Origin: Rugosimonospora africana | Lineage (GTDB): Bacteria > Actinomycetota > Actinomycetes > Mycobacteriales > Micromonosporaceae | NCBI RefSeq assembly: GCF_016862975.1 | Contig: NZ_BONZ01000010.1 | Location: 1 to 43,357 of the forward strand | DNA length: 43,357 nucleotides | Direction: 5' to 3' | Shown: piece by piece, positions 22,300 to 30,793 of the stretch | Position numbering within the stretch: position 1 is the stretch's first letter | Layout of the letters: every line of letters starts with the position of its first letter | Position numbers and translations under genes: made by a program | Notes under the pieces: generated by a model | Databases searched by the model: none | Seen by the model: only the letters and a program-made list of their open reading frames with translations | Told to the model about the DNA's origin: nothing

Positions 22300-23067
22300 A
22301 TGACTCCCTACGAGCGGCCGCTTGACCGCGACGCCTCCTCCGCCGGCGCCGCCGGCACCGGGAAGGGGCAAGCCGTTCTCGTCGTCGACGACGATCCCAC
22401 CGTCAGCGATGTGGTGCGCCGCTACCTGGAACGGGCCGGGTACGAGGTGACGCTCGCCGGGGACGGCCCGGCCGCGCTGGCCGCGTTCAGCCGGCGGCGG
22501 CCGGACCTGGTGGTACTGGATCTGATGTTGCCCGGGATCGACGGGCTCGAGGTGTGCCGGCGGCTGCGTACCCGGGCCGACGGGGTACCGATCGTGATGC
22601 TCACGGCACTGGGCGAGGAGGCCGACCGGGTACTGGGGCTGCAACTCGGCGCCGACGACTACGTCACCAAGCCGTTCTCGCCCCGGGAACTGGTGCTGCG
22701 GGTGCAGTCGGTGCTGCGGCGGACACTGACCCGGCCGGCCCCTGCGCCGGAGACGCTCGTCGACGGCGGGCTGCGACTGGACACGGCCCGGCGGATCGCG
22801 AGCCTGGACGGGATCGAGCTGTCGCTGACGGTACGGGAGTTCGATCTGTTGGTGTTCCTGATGCGGCACCCGGGCCGGGCGTTCAAACGCGGCGAACTGC
22901 TGGACGCGGTCTGGGGTTGGACGTTTGGCGACCAGTCGACGGTCACCGTGCACGTACGGCGGTTGCGGGAAAAGATCGAGCGGGACGCCGCGGCGCCACA
23001 GCGGATCCTCACGGTGTGGGGAGTCGGGTACCGCTACGAGCGGGTGACGGCGGCGGGCGGGTCGTGA
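22300..23067 (+). CDS. OmpR/PhoB-family response regulator
   Basis: A 255-residue two-component regulator. The receiver domain (about 24-140) has the acidic pocket VVDDDP at 28-33, the phosphorylation site Asp74 in VVLDLMLPG, Thr102 and Lys124 (TKPF). The C-terminal winged helix (about 150-250) ends VWGVGYRYE as usual for PhoB-type DNA-binding domains. The first 22 residues are a Gly/Ala-rich extension. The partner histidine kinase follows 48 bases downstream, so they form one operon. The signal and target genes cannot be inferred. Confidence 0.94.
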   Translation: MTPYERPLDRDASSAGAAGTGKGQAVLVVDDDPTVSDVVRRYLERAGYEVTLAGDGPAALAAFSRRRPDLVVLDLMLPGIDGLEVCRRLRTRADGVPIVMLTALGEEADRVLGLQLGADDYVTKPFSPRELVLRVQSVLRRTLTRPAPAPETLVDGGLRLDTARRIASLDGIELSLTVREFDLLVFLMRHPGRAFKRGELLDAVWGWTFGDQSTVTVHVRRLREKIERDAAAPQRILTVWGVGYRYERVTAAGGS

Positions 23068-23115
23068 TGGGACGGTTCCGGGTGGCCGGCGCGCGGGCCG
23101 GCGCGGCGCGTCAGG

Positions 23116-24165
23116 GTGGAAACCGGGCGGGTTCCCGTGCGTGACCTGGTGACGATGTTCATCTCGGCGCTGCTCGGCGCGCTCGCGGTCGCGCTGCCCG
23201 GCGTGGTGGCGCTGCGGCTGCTGCGCCGCCGCTCGATCGTGGTGCACATCTGCGTGCTGCTGGCCATCGCGGTACTCGCGGTGCTGGCCGGCGTCATCGG
23301 GGTGGCCCAGGCGATGTTCATCTCGCGCCACGATCTGCGGGTACTGCTGATCGTCATCTCCCTTGCCGGCGCGGTCAGCCTGGTCATCGGCTGGTCGCTC
23401 GGCCGGCGTATGGCCGCCGACGCGATGTGGGCGGACGAGGCGCGGGCCCGGGAGCGCCAGGCCGAGGCGAACCGGCGGGATCTGATCGCGTGGGTGTCGC
23501 ACGATCTGCGTACGCCGCTGGCCGGCATGCGGGCGATGGCCGAGGCGCTGGAGGACGGCGTGGTGGTCGACCCCGAGACGGTGCTCGAATACCACCGCCG
23601 CATCCGGGTGGAGACGGATCAGATGGCCCGGCTGGTGGACGACCTGTTCGAGTTGTCGCGCATCAACGCCGGGGCGCTGCGGCTCTCGCTCGCGACGGTG
23701 TCGCTGGGCGATGTCGTGTCCGACGCGGTCGCGTCCGCACTCCCGGTCGCGTCCGCCCGACGGATCCGGCTGGTGGCCTCGGACACCGGGTGGCCGCTGG
23801 TACGGGCGAGCGAGCCGGAGCTGTCCCGGATCGTGACGAACCTGCTGCGTAACGCGATCCGGTACACGCCGTCGGACGGAACCGTCACGGTCACCGGGGG
23901 GCAGGACGGTGACGGTGGATGGTTCGCGGTCACCGATGGGTGCGGTGGGATTCCCGACTCCGACCTGTCGCGTGTGTTCGACGTTGCGTTTCGCGGCGAG
24001 GCCGCCCGTACCCCCCGATCGAACACCACCCACGACGGCGCCGGCGGCGGACTCGGCCTGGCCATCGTGCGCGGCCTGGTCGAAGCCCACCGGGGCGCCG
24101 TGGCGGTCAGCAACGTGGCCGGCGGGTGCCGCTTCCTGGTGCGGCTGCCGGCCAATCCCGCCTAG
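23116..24165 (+). CDS. Sensor histidine kinase
   Basis: A 349-residue membrane histidine kinase. Hydrophobic helices lie at about 12-35, 42-65 and 76-96, with little extracellular sequence, so it probably senses within or near the membrane. The phosphoacceptor His129 is in WVSHDLRTPL. The ATP-binding domain contains the N-box NLLRNAIRYTP, the G1 box DGCGGI and the G2 box GGGLGLAIV. The start is GTG 23116 or GTG 23137; neither has a good ribosome-binding site. It follows its OmpR-type partner. Its stop overlaps the convergent phosphorylase stop by three bases (CTAG). Confidence 0.92.
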   Translation: METGRVPVRDLVTMFISALLGALAVALPGVVALRLLRRRSIVVHICVLLAIAVLAVLAGVIGVAQAMFISRHDLRVLLIVISLAGAVSLVIGWSLGRRMAADAMWADEARARERQAEANRRDLIAWVSHDLRTPLAGMRAMAEALEDGVVVDPETVLEYHRRIRVETDQMARLVDDLFELSRINAGALRLSLATVSLGDVVSDAVASALPVASARRIRLVASDTGWPLVRASEPELSRIVTNLLRNAIRYTPSDGTVTVTGGQDGDGGWFAVTDGCGGIPDSDLSRVFDVAFRGEAARTPRSNTTHDGAGGGLGLAIVRGLVEAHRGAVAVSNVAGGCRFLVRLPANPA

Positions 24166-24926
24166 GTGCCCGAGCAGGCGCAGTCCCGCTTCTCGGGCAG
24201 GGCCGCGATCGTGCGCATCAGCAGGCCGCGCATCCGTTCGGTGTTCTGAGCGAAGACCGCGAACACCTCCTCCTGGGTCACGCCGTGGTCGCCCTCCACG
24301 CCCGCGTCGAGGTCGGTCACCAGCGCGATGGACGTGTAGCAGAGGCCCAGTTCGCGGGCGAGAACGGCTTCGGGGTGTCCAGTCATATTGATGACAGTGC
24401 CGCCGATCGCGCTGAACCACCGGGACTCCGCGCGCGTGGAAAAGCGCGGACCCTCAACGACGATCATCGTGCCCTTGTCGTGGATGTCGATGTCCTGCCC
24501 GCTGTCGAGCACCGCCTGCCGTCCCGCCGGACAGTACGGGTCGGCGAAATTGGTGTGCACCACTGTGTCGTCGAAGAACGTCTGCGCGCGACCGCTCGTG
24601 CGGTCGATGAGCTGGTCCGGCACGACGAACGTGCCCGGCCCCAGTTCGGGGCGCAGGCTGCCGACGGCGCACGGGGCGAGGATCTGTGTCACGCCGAGTT
24701 CGCGCAGCGCCCACAGGTTTGCGCGGTACGGGATGCGGTGCGGCGGGTACCGGTGGTCCTTGCCGTGCCGGGGCAGAAACGCGACGGAACGATCGGCCAC
24801 ATTGGCGACGGTGATGGGGTCGGACGGCAGCCCGTACGGCGTGTCGACGCCATACTCCTCGGCATTGTCAAGAAGCGAGTACAAGCCGGAGCCACCGATT
24901 ACGGCGAAGTCAGCGTGCGCGGTCAC
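24162..24926 (-). CDS. mtnP: S-methyl-5'-thioadenosine phosphorylase
   Basis: A 254-residue nucleoside phosphorylase that splits 5'-methylthioadenosine into adenine and methylthioribose-1-phosphate during methionine and polyamine recycling. The phosphate-binding region (LPRHGKDHRYPPHRIPYRAN), the conserved GPRFSTRAE and the NMTGHPEAVLARELGLCY segment that contacts the base and ribose are present. The C-terminus ends with a CAC motif seen in several family members. Some homologues prefer 6-oxopurine substrates, so specificity is inferred. GTG 24926 is set by the -10 hexamer six bases upstream. Confidence 0.9.
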   Translation of the reverse strand: MTAHADFAVIGGSGLYSLLDNAEEYGVDTPYGLPSDPITVANVADRSVAFLPRHGKDHRYPPHRIPYRANLWALRELGVTQILAPCAVGSLRPELGPGTFVVPDQLIDRTSGRAQTFFDDTVVHTNFADPYCPAGRQAVLDSGQDIDIHDKGTMIVVEGPRFSTRAESRWFSAIGGTVINMTGHPEAVLARELGLCYTSIALVTDLDAGVEGDHGVTQEEVFAVFAQNTERMRGLLMRTIAALPEKRDCACSGT

Positions 24927-24932
24927 GACCAG

Positions 24933-24938
24933 ACCTTA
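24933..24938 (-). promoter_or_regulatory. -10 element of the mtnP leaderless promoter
   Basis: On the minus strand TAAGGT ends six bases before the GTG of the phosphorylase. A divergent TATGGT hexamer lies 21 bases away at 24960. Confidence 0.5.
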
Positions 24939-24959
24939 ACCGGGACACGAGCGGCAGGC

Positions 24960-24965
24960 TATGGT
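24960..24965 (+). promoter_or_regulatory. -10 element divergent from mtnP
   Basis: TATGGT ends six bases before ATG 24972. It could start a leaderless mRNA for a 62-codon frame, or simply supply the promoter for the downstream yqgE gene with a 230-base leader. Confidence 0.35.
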
Positions 24966-24971
24966 GCGGTG

Positions 24972-25160
24972 ATGACGTTGCGCGCGGGGATGTTTCGCGG
25001 TTCTTCCCGGTCGGCGTGCGACCGGGCGCACCGGCCGACGACGGGCCGGCGGGTCCGGTCCGTGTCCGGCTCGGGTTCCCGGTCGGCTGCGGATAAATCC
25101 CCCCGATCAGCGTCTGGCCTGTCGTTCCGGCCGGCGCCGCGCGTGGGCATTGACGGGTAG
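24972..25160 (+). CDS. Possible 62-aa leaderless small ORF (uncertain)
   Basis: A frame of 62 codons with ATG at the leaderless distance from TATGGT. The product is rich in Arg and Ser (MTLRAGMFRGSSRSACDRAHR...) and resembles no family I know. Third-position GC is only moderately high. It may be a non-coding leader of yqgE, so it is listed with low confidence. Confidence 0.2.
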   Translation: MTLRAGMFRGSSRSACDRAHRPTTGRRVRSVSGSGSRSAADKSPRSASGLSFRPAPRVGIDG

Positions 25161-25203
25161 GCGGCGGACAATGCAACCGGAACCGAGGATCGGGGGACGC
25201 GAG

Positions 25204-25758
25204 ATGGAGTCGCTTACCGGGCGGCTGCTCGTCGCGACTCCGCCGTTGAAGGATCCCAACTTCGAGCGCACCGTGGTGCTCCTGGTCGCGCACGAGGAAG
25301 GCGGCGCGCTGGGCGTGGTACTCAACCGGGCGACCGAGGTGCCGGTCTCCGAGGTGCTGGAGGGCTGGGGTCGGCTGGCGGGCGAGCCCGCGGTGGTGTT
25401 CGAGGGCGGCCCGCTGCAGCCCGAGGCGGCGATCTGCCTCGCCCGTACTCGGATGGGGGCTCGGCGGATCCCGGGGTTCAACCAGGTGTCCGGTGCGGTG
25501 GGCACGGTGGACCTGTCCGGGGATCCGGACAAGCTTCAGGAAACGGTATTGACCGTGCGGGTCTTCGCGGGTTACGCCGGCTGGGCCTCGGGGCAGCTGG
25601 AGAACGAGATCGAAGCGGGCTCCTGGCTGGTCTTCGACGCGCTGCCCGGCGACGCGTTCGTGAGCCGTCCGGATGATCTCTGGCCGATGGTCCTTCGCAG
25701 GCAGGGCGGCCTCACGGCGGCGGTGGCGATCTTCCCGCCGGACCCCACGATGAACTGA
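25204..25758 (+). CDS. YqgE/AlgH family protein (UPF0301)
   Basis: A 184-residue member of the conserved YqgE/AlgH family. The motif line is complete: GRLLVATPPLKDPNFERTVVLLVAHEEGGALGVVLNR at the start, then VVFEGGPLQPEAAICL and VRVFAGYAGWASGQLENEIEAGSW. The biochemical function is unknown; AlgH influences alginate synthesis in Pseudomonas, and the fold may bind a nucleotide or nucleic acid. ATG 25204 is chosen because GGGGGA stands six bases upstream and the fold begins there. ATG 25171 in frame is the alternative. tRNA-Ala lies 71 bases downstream. Confidence 0.92.
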   Translation: MESLTGRLLVATPPLKDPNFERTVVLLVAHEEGGALGVVLNRATEVPVSEVLEGWGRLAGEPAVVFEGGPLQPEAAICLARTRMGARRIPGFNQVSGAVGTVDLSGDPDKLQETVLTVRVFAGYAGWASGQLENEIEAGSWLVFDALPGDAFVSRPDDLWPMVLRRQGGLTAAVAIFPPDPTMN

Positions 25759-25829
25759 GGGGGCGCCGACGTGACCGGACACGAGGCACTGTGTACTATT
25801 GCGCGAGTGCCCGGCGGGTTAGGGCGCAT

Positions 25830-25902
25830 GGGGCCGTGGCGCAGCTGGTAGCGCACCACACTGGCAGTGTGGGGGTCAGGGGTTCGAGTCCCCTCGGCTC
25901 CA
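25830..25902 (+). tRNA. tRNA-Ala (anticodon GGC)
   Basis: A complete cloverleaf of 73 bases. The acceptor stem pairs GGGGCCG with CGGCTCC (one G-U pair), the D-arm is GCGC-AGCTGGTA-GCGC, and the anticodon stem CCACA/TGTGG encloses CTGGCAG with anticodon GGC. The T-arm is AGGGG-TTCGAGT-CCCCT. CCA is not encoded. TACTAT at 25793-25798 may be its -10 element. Confidence 0.96.
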
Positions 25903-25911
25903 CCCCGGGAA

Positions 25912-25945
25912 AAGCAGGCCAATGCGGCGACGCATTGGCCTGCTT
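25912..25945 (+). terminator. Terminator of tRNA-Ala
   Basis: AAGCAGGCCAATGCG and CGCATTGGCCTGCTT form a perfect 15-bp stem with a GCGA tetraloop (GNRA type), starting nine bases after the tRNA. Confidence 0.85.
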
Positions 25946-26021
25946 CGCTATTTGGTGATCGATTGGTCGGGCTTGGCTCGGCGCGCCGCCGCCCCACCGG
26001 CGGTGCGACCGGGCGGTTGGG

Positions 26022-26369
26022 GTGGATCTGTTGAACAGCGACACGCCGGTCATCGAAATCATGGCCGACTACGACTCGTTCCCGGTGTGGCGCAGCGATC
26101 CCCAGGGGTTCGCCAACGTCGACCCCCAGGAACTGCCGATCCGGGCGGAGCTGGCGCGGGAGTTGCTGCACTGGGCGCAGGCCTACGACGGCTCGCTCAA
26201 CCGCGACGACCTGGCGGCCTCGGGCTTCCCGGACCGGGAGACCGAGCGGGCGTTCTACGTCGCGGGCGAGGATCTGGCCAGGCGGCTAGCCGTGGAGTTG
26301 GGCCACCCGGTGCAGTACTTCGACGGCCGCCGCCACCGCGAGGTGGGACACGGCGAGCCGGTGAGCTGA
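26022..26369 (+). CDS. Conserved-looking hypothetical protein
   Basis: A 115-residue acidic protein I do not recognise. It contains DYDSFPVWRSDPQGFANVDPQELPIRAELARELLHWAQAYDGSLNRDDLAASGFPD, then a helix with ERAFYVAGEDLARRLAVELG and VQYFDGRRHREV. There is no signal peptide or membrane helix. The codon pattern is typical of real genes in this window. The start is GTG 26022 or ATG 26061, which would begin MADYDSFPVW; neither has a clear ribosome-binding site. It stands alone after the tRNA terminator. The size and acidity would fit an immunity or adaptor protein, but nothing shows that. Confidence 0.65.
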   Translation: MDLLNSDTPVIEIMADYDSFPVWRSDPQGFANVDPQELPIRAELARELLHWAQAYDGSLNRDDLAASGFPDRETERAFYVAGEDLARRLAVELGHPVQYFDGRRHREVGHGEPVS

Positions 26370-26640
26370 CCCGCCGTGTCCACATCGGACTCGTGAGCGG
26401 CTGACCCTTCGGGGCTGTCGCTTTCCACCCTGCTCGGCGCCAGCGCGACGATCGAGGAGGCCACGCGCGATCGGGGCGACACCGGTCAGCCGGGACGGGC
26501 GGCGGCAAACCGGCATCGGGATCGGGAAGCTCACGGGTCGCCGCTTGCGGGCGGCGTTTCCCGCTCGGCGACAGACGGTTATCGGGATCTGCCAGGGGTA
26601 CGGCCGTGAGTGCGGTTCATCCACTGAGCATTGGGGAACG

Positions 26641-27381
26641 ATGTCGTACAACAGTCAATCGGCGAGCCGCCAGTCCATGGACGGCGCCGAGTTCACGTTC
26701 TGGCGGGATCACACCACGATTGCCCTGTCGCCGGTGGCCGCGCCTTCGGTCCTGGGACTCTTCGGGTTCGGGGCATCGACGTTCATCGTCGCGACGAATC
26801 TGGCCGGCTGGTGGGGATCGACCGCCACCTCGCCGACGTTCCTGTTCCCGTTCGCGGCGATGTTCGGCGGGCTCGCCCAGTTCCTGGCCGGGATGTGGGC
26901 GTACCGGGCCAGGGACACGCTCGCCACGGCGATGCACGGTATCTGGGGTGCGTTCTGGCTCGGGTACGGGATCCTGTACCTGTTCGTCGCGGTCGGGGTG
27001 CTCCATCCGCCGACTCCGTTCAGGCCGTTGGGCTTCGTCTTCGCCGCGCTCGCCGCGATCACCTGGTCGGGAACGATCGCCGCACTGGCGCTGAACCTGA
27101 GCGTGGCATCGGTGCTCGGCACGCTCGCGGCCGGTGCGACCTGCGAAGCGGTGGGCATGATCGCCGGCTCCGGGCCGTGGCGCACGGTGGGCGCGTACTT
27201 CTTCATCGCGTCGGCAATCCTCGGCTGGTACGCGGCGACCGCGCTGCTGTTCGAGGCGAGCTTCAAGCGGGTGATCCTCCCGGTCGGCCGGCCGAGCGCG
27301 AGCCCCAACCGTCCGGGACGGCCGCCCAGCGAGCCGATCCAGTACCGGGCCGGTGAGCCGGGGGTCAAGATCGGCCAATGA
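26641..27381 (+). CDS. GPR1/FUN34/YaaH family transporter (acetate/succinate type)
   Basis: A 246-residue membrane protein with six predicted helices. AAPSVLGLFGFGASTFIVATNLAGWW near residues 35-60 corresponds to the family signature (NPAPLGLxGF), although Asn-Pro-Ala-Pro is replaced by Ala-Ala-Pro-Ser. FGGLAQFLAGMWAYRARDTLATAMHGIWGAFWLGYG is the second conserved segment. Family members such as SatP carry acetate or succinate across the membrane with protons. The altered signature could change specificity. The Pro-rich C-terminal tail is cytoplasmic. ATG 26641 is chosen since homology begins soon after it; GGGGAA lies very close upstream. The gene is monocistronic. Confidence 0.85.
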   Translation: MSYNSQSASRQSMDGAEFTFWRDHTTIALSPVAAPSVLGLFGFGASTFIVATNLAGWWGSTATSPTFLFPFAAMFGGLAQFLAGMWAYRARDTLATAMHGIWGAFWLGYGILYLFVAVGVLHPPTPFRPLGFVFAALAAITWSGTIAALALNLSVASVLGTLAAGATCEAVGMIAGSGPWRTVGAYFFIASAILGWYAATALLFEASFKRVILPVGRPSASPNRPGRPPSEPIQYRAGEPGVKIGQ

Positions 27382-27566
27382 ACCCGGCCGCGTGCCGAGT
27401 GACGCGGCCAAGAATGCGGCCGCGCCCCCAGTGACGCGGCTAACTACCCGGCGGCGTGCCGTGGGGTGGCAAGCGGAGGGAACTCCACTTAACCTTGGCT
27501 GGTAGTGGAGGGCCCTCCGGTTCTGTCTGGGCCCAGGTCTCGCATCAGCCAACGGGATGGAAGATC

Positions 27567-28529
27567 ATGACCAGTACGACACGCATCGTCACGCCGTGGG
27601 GCGCCGAGTCGACCGCCGCGGAAGTGGTGTCCGGCATCGACCTGAGCGGTCGCCGCGCCATCGTCACCGGTGGCGCCTCCGGCATCGGCATCGAGACCGC
27701 ACGGGCACTGGCCGGGGCGGGTGCCCGGGTCACCCTGGCGGTCCGTGACCTGGAGGCGGGTCGCCGTACCGCCGAGGACATCGGCCTGACCACCGGCAAC
27801 AAGGACGTCGCGGTCGCCCGGCTGGACCTCTCCGACCAGGCGTCGGTCGCCTCGTTCGTCGCCGGCTGGGATGGCCCGCTGCACATCCTCGTCAACAACG
27901 CCGGCGTGATGGCCTCGCCGCTGATGCGCACGCCGCAGGGCTGGGAGATGCAGTTCGCGACCAACCACCTCGGCCACTTCGCACTCGCCACCGGGCTGCA
28001 CGGCGCGCTCGCGGCGGCCGGCGGAGCCCGCATCGTGGCGGTCAGTTCCAGCGCGCACCACCGTTCCCCGGTCGTCTTCGACGACATCCACTTCGCCGAG
28101 CGCGAGTATGAGCCGTGGGCCGCGTACGGGCAGTCCAAGACGGCCAATGTGCTGTTCGCGGTGGAGGCGACGCGGCGCTGGGCGTCCGACGGGATCACCG
28201 CCAACGCGCTGCACCCGGGCGGGATCCGGACCAACCTCCAGCGCTACGTGACCGACGAGGAGTTGGAGCGGCTGCGCGCCCAGTCGGGCCCCGCGGCGCC
28301 GAACTGGAAGACGCCCGAGCAGGGTGCCGCCACCTCGGTGCTGCTCGCCACGTCGCCGCTGCTGGACGGAGTCGGCGGACGGTACTTCGAGGACTGCAAC
28401 GAGGCCGAGTTCAACCAGCCGGGTACCCGGACCGGAGTCTCGGCGTACGCGCTGGACCCCGAGGCGGCACAGCGGCTGTGGCAGGTTTCGGTCGATACGC
28501 TCGCGACACTGTCCACAAAGGAGCGCTGA
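27567..28529 (+). CDS. Short-chain dehydrogenase/reductase (retinol-dehydrogenase-like)
   Basis: A 320-residue SDR oxidoreductase. The NAD(P) loop TGGASGIG is at 34-41, NNAG at 110-113, a catalytic Ser in AVSSSAHHRS near 160 and the Tyr187/Lys191 pair in YGQSK. The long form with the HHRS and DDIHF segments resembles the retinol dehydrogenase/WWOX-like branch common in actinobacteria. The substrate is unknown. ATG 27567 has GGAAG four bases upstream; longer in-frame starts are not supported. The stop overlaps the next SDR start (TGATG), so the two reductases are co-translated. Confidence 0.92.
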   Translation: MTSTTRIVTPWGAESTAAEVVSGIDLSGRRAIVTGGASGIGIETARALAGAGARVTLAVRDLEAGRRTAEDIGLTTGNKDVAVARLDLSDQASVASFVAGWDGPLHILVNNAGVMASPLMRTPQGWEMQFATNHLGHFALATGLHGALAAAGGARIVAVSSSAHHRSPVVFDDIHFAEREYEPWAAYGQSKTANVLFAVEATRRWASDGITANALHPGGIRTNLQRYVTDEELERLRAQSGPAAPNWKTPEQGAATSVLLATSPLLDGVGGRYFEDCNEAEFNQPGTRTGVSAYALDPEAAQRLWQVSVDTLATLSTKER

Positions 28530-29365
28530 TGTCGAAGATCTGGCTGATCACCGGAAGTTCCCGGGGCCTCGGTTGGGAACTGGCCCGTGCGGCGCTTGAC
28601 CGTGGCGACCGGGTGGTCGCCACCGCCCGGTCGCCGGAGCAACTCGACGGGCTCGTGCGGGAGTACGGCGACCGGATCCGCGCGATCGCGCTCGACGTCA
28701 CCGACGCGGCGGCCGCTCGGGCCGCCGTCCAGATCGCGGTCGACGAGTTCGGTGGCCTGGACGTGGTGGCGAACAACGCCGGGTACGCGAACTCGTCGCC
28801 CATCGAGCAGACCCCGGACGACGACTTCCGGGCGCAGATCGAGACGAACCTGTTCGGCGTCGTGAACGTCACCAGGGCTGCCCTGCCGGTACTGCGCCAC
28901 CAGCGTTCGGGGCACTTCCTGCAGTTCTCGTCGATCGGCGGGCGGGTCGGCGGTACGCCGGGACTCGCCGCGTACCAGAGCGCGAAGTTCGCCGTCGAGG
29001 GCTTCTCCGAGGTGCTGAACAGCGAGGTGAAGCCGTTCGGCGTCAAGGTGACCCTGGTCGAGCCGGGCGCCTTCCGCACCGACTGGGGCGGCTCGTCGAT
29101 GCGGATCGCGCCGGTGAACGAGGACTACGAACCGACGGTGGGTGTCATCAACCGGTACCGCCGGGAAGTCGACGGCAAGCAGCCGGGCGACCCGGCACGC
29201 GCTGCCCGGGTGCTCCTGGACATCGTCGACCTCGACGAGCCTCCGCTGCGCCTGCTGCTGGGCTCCGACGCGCTGTACCGCGCCGAGGAATCCTCCCGGG
29301 CGCGTGCCGCCGAGACCGAGAAGTGGGCGGGCGTGAGCGTGTCCACGGACTTCCCCGAGGAGTAG
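28529..29365 (+). CDS. Short-chain dehydrogenase/reductase
   Basis: A 278-residue classical SDR. The cofactor loop TGSSRGLG is at 8-15, NNAG at 81-84, the catalytic Ser in QFSSIGG near 133 and the Tyr148/Lys152 pair in YQSAK. VEPGAFRTDWGG follows, as in the bacterial 'oxidoreductase, SDR family' group near YkvO/YusZ. It is translated from an ATG overlapping the stop of the preceding SDR. The two enzymes differ clearly in sequence, so this is not a recent duplication; they may act in successive steps on one compound. Confidence 0.92.
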   Translation: MSKIWLITGSSRGLGWELARAALDRGDRVVATARSPEQLDGLVREYGDRIRAIALDVTDAAAARAAVQIAVDEFGGLDVVANNAGYANSSPIEQTPDDDFRAQIETNLFGVVNVTRAALPVLRHQRSGHFLQFSSIGGRVGGTPGLAAYQSAKFAVEGFSEVLNSEVKPFGVKVTLVEPGAFRTDWGGSSMRIAPVNEDYEPTVGVINRYRREVDGKQPGDPARAARVLLDIVDLDEPPLRLLLGSDALYRAEESSRARAAETEKWAGVSVSTDFPEE

Positions 29366-29410
29366 CGCACCGCTGACCCGGCCGGACCGATTCACGGTCC
29401 GGCCGGTGTC

Positions 29411-29440
29411 TTGCGTGGGGCATACCGAGTATGCATACTC
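29411..29440 (+). promoter_or_regulatory. padR promoter with a 14-bp palindromic operator
   Basis: TTGCGT (29411-29416) and CATACT (29434-29439) are 17 bases apart, and the -10 ends eight bases before ATG 29448. The perfect palindrome GAGTATGCATACTC (29427-29440) covers the -10. This is a clear layout for autorepression by the PadR product of the operon. Confidence 0.68.
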
Positions 29441-29447
29441 AGTAGCC

Positions 29448-30074
29448 ATGTCTATCAAACACGGCCTGCTCGCTCTGCTGGAGCGCGGTCCGATGCACGG
29501 GTACCAGCTGAAAACCGCCTTCGAGGAGTCGACCGGCGGCACCTGGCCCCTCAACATCGGGCAGGTATACACGACGCTCGGCAGGCTTGAGCGCGACGGG
29601 CTCGTGGAGTCGCTGCCGGAGCACGACGGGCAGCGCGAGTACGAAATCACCGACGCGGGACGCGCCGAACTCGCGATGTGGTTCGCCACCCCGGTCAGCC
29701 GCACCGATCGCCCCCGCGACGAGTTGACCATCAAGCTGGCGCTGGCCGTCGCGACCCCGGGCGTCGACGTCCGCGCGGTGCTTCAGGGCCAGCGCACCGC
29801 GACGGTGCGCACCATGCAGGAGTACACCCGGCTCAAGGCGTCCTCGGACAAGCGATCGGACCTGTCCTGGCGGCTCGTCGTCGAGGCGATGCTGTTCCAG
29901 GCGGAAGCCGAGATTCGCTGGCTGGACCACTGCGAGACGACACTCGCCCGGTACCAGCCGGAGACTCCAGCGGCAGCGGTCCCGACGCCCGAGCCGGGAC
30001 AAACAGCGCCGGACCGCACCGCGCCTGCAGGCACGGCGCCGGAACGCACCGCGCGAAAGGCGGGACGCCGGTGA
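29448..30074 (+). CDS. PadR-family transcriptional regulator of the ABC operon
   Basis: A 208-residue PadR repressor. The winged helix is at 1-85 (KHGLLALLERGPMHGYQLKTAFEEST, WPLNIGQVYTTLGRLERDGLVESL, YEITDAGRAELAMWFATPV) and a helical dimerisation domain follows. The last 35 residues are a low-complexity Pro/Ala/Thr tail (TAPDRTAPAGTAPERTA), perhaps unstructured. The start is fixed by the promoter directly upstream, and the palindrome there suggests autorepression. Its stop overlaps the GTG of the ABC ATPase gene (GTGA). PadR-ABC operons of this type usually export a toxic compound that also relieves repression. Confidence 0.93.
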   Translation: MSIKHGLLALLERGPMHGYQLKTAFEESTGGTWPLNIGQVYTTLGRLERDGLVESLPEHDGQREYEITDAGRAELAMWFATPVSRTDRPRDELTIKLALAVATPGVDVRAVLQGQRTATVRTMQEYTRLKASSDKRSDLSWRLVVEAMLFQAEAEIRWLDHCETTLARYQPETPAAAVPTPEPGQTAPDRTAPAGTAPERTARKAGRR

Positions 30075-30793
30075 ACATCCTCGAACTCCGCGACGTTCAC
30101 CGCACGCACGGCGTCGGGGACGTCGCCGTACACGCGCTCGCTGGCGTCGACCTGACCGTTGCCGAGGGCGAACTCGTCGCGGTGATGGGCCCGTCCGGCT
30201 CGGGAAAGTCGACGCTGCTCAACTGTGCCGGCGGCCTGGACCGGCCGACCAGCGGCGACGTGCTCGTCGAGGGCAAGCCGCTCGCCGGCCTGACCCGCAA
30301 ACAGCTCGCCGCGTTGCGCCGGCGCAGCATCGGCTACGTCTTCCAGGACCTGAACCTGCTGCACAGCCTGACCGCCGTGGAGAACATCGCGTTGCCGCTC
30401 GAACTCGACGGCGTCTCGCCACGCAGGGCGCACCGGATCGCCGTGCAGTCGCTCGACGAGGTCGGGCTCGGCGACCTGGCCGGCAGGTTCCCGGACGACA
30501 TGTCCGGCGGCCAGCAGCAACGGGTCGCCATCGCCCGGGCGCTCGTCGGGGACCGGCGGCTGGTGCTGGCCGATGAGCCCACCGGCGCCCTCGACTCGGT
30601 GACCGGCGAGTCGGTGCTGCGATTGCTGCGCGCCCGGGTCGACGCGGGAGCCGCGGGAGTGCTCGTCACGCACGAGGCGCGGCACGCCGGGTGGGCGGAC
30701 CGGGTGGTGTTCCTGCGGGACGGCAACATCGTGGACACGTCCGGGCCGCTCGCCCAGCCCGAGGACCTGCTCGCCACGGGAGGTGCCGGCTGA
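30071..30793 (+). CDS. ABC transporter ATP-binding protein (MacB/LolD type)
   Basis: A 240-residue ATPase of the LolD/MacB subfamily. Walker [10 protein letters not shown] is at about 40-48, the Q-loop in GYVFQDLNLLHSL, the signature MSGGQQQR near 141-148, Walker B LVLADEPTGALD, and the H-loop in VTHEARHA. It should power the large FtsX-like permease encoded next, whose ATG overlaps its stop (TGATG). Three genes are thus translationally linked: regulator, ATPase, permease. Such complexes act as mechanotransducers or exporters of peptides, antibiotics or lipids. Confidence 0.94.
   Translation: MNILELRDVHRTHGVGDVAVHALAGVDLTVAEGELVAVMGPSGSGKSTLLNCAGGLDRPTSGDVLVEGKPLAGLTRKQLAALRRRSIGYVFQDLNLLHSLTAVENIALPLELDGVSPRRAHRIAVQSLDEVGLGDLAGRFPDDMSGGQQQRVAIARALVGDRRLVLADEPTGALDSVTGESVLRLLRARVDAGAAGVLVTHEARHAGWADRVVFLRDGNIVDTSGPLAQPEDLLATGGAG

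Noticed and set aside
22204-24420. A 738-codon minus-strand frame opposite the two-component pair
   Set aside because: Antisense to two genes with complete catalytic motifs; composition is His/Arg/Pro-rich and not protein-like.
27382-27566. A regulatory RNA before the SDR operon, based on short CTCCAC/GTGGAG arms and a repeated GTGACGCGGC
   Set aside because: The stems are short and do not form a consistent fold. I recognise no riboswitch class.
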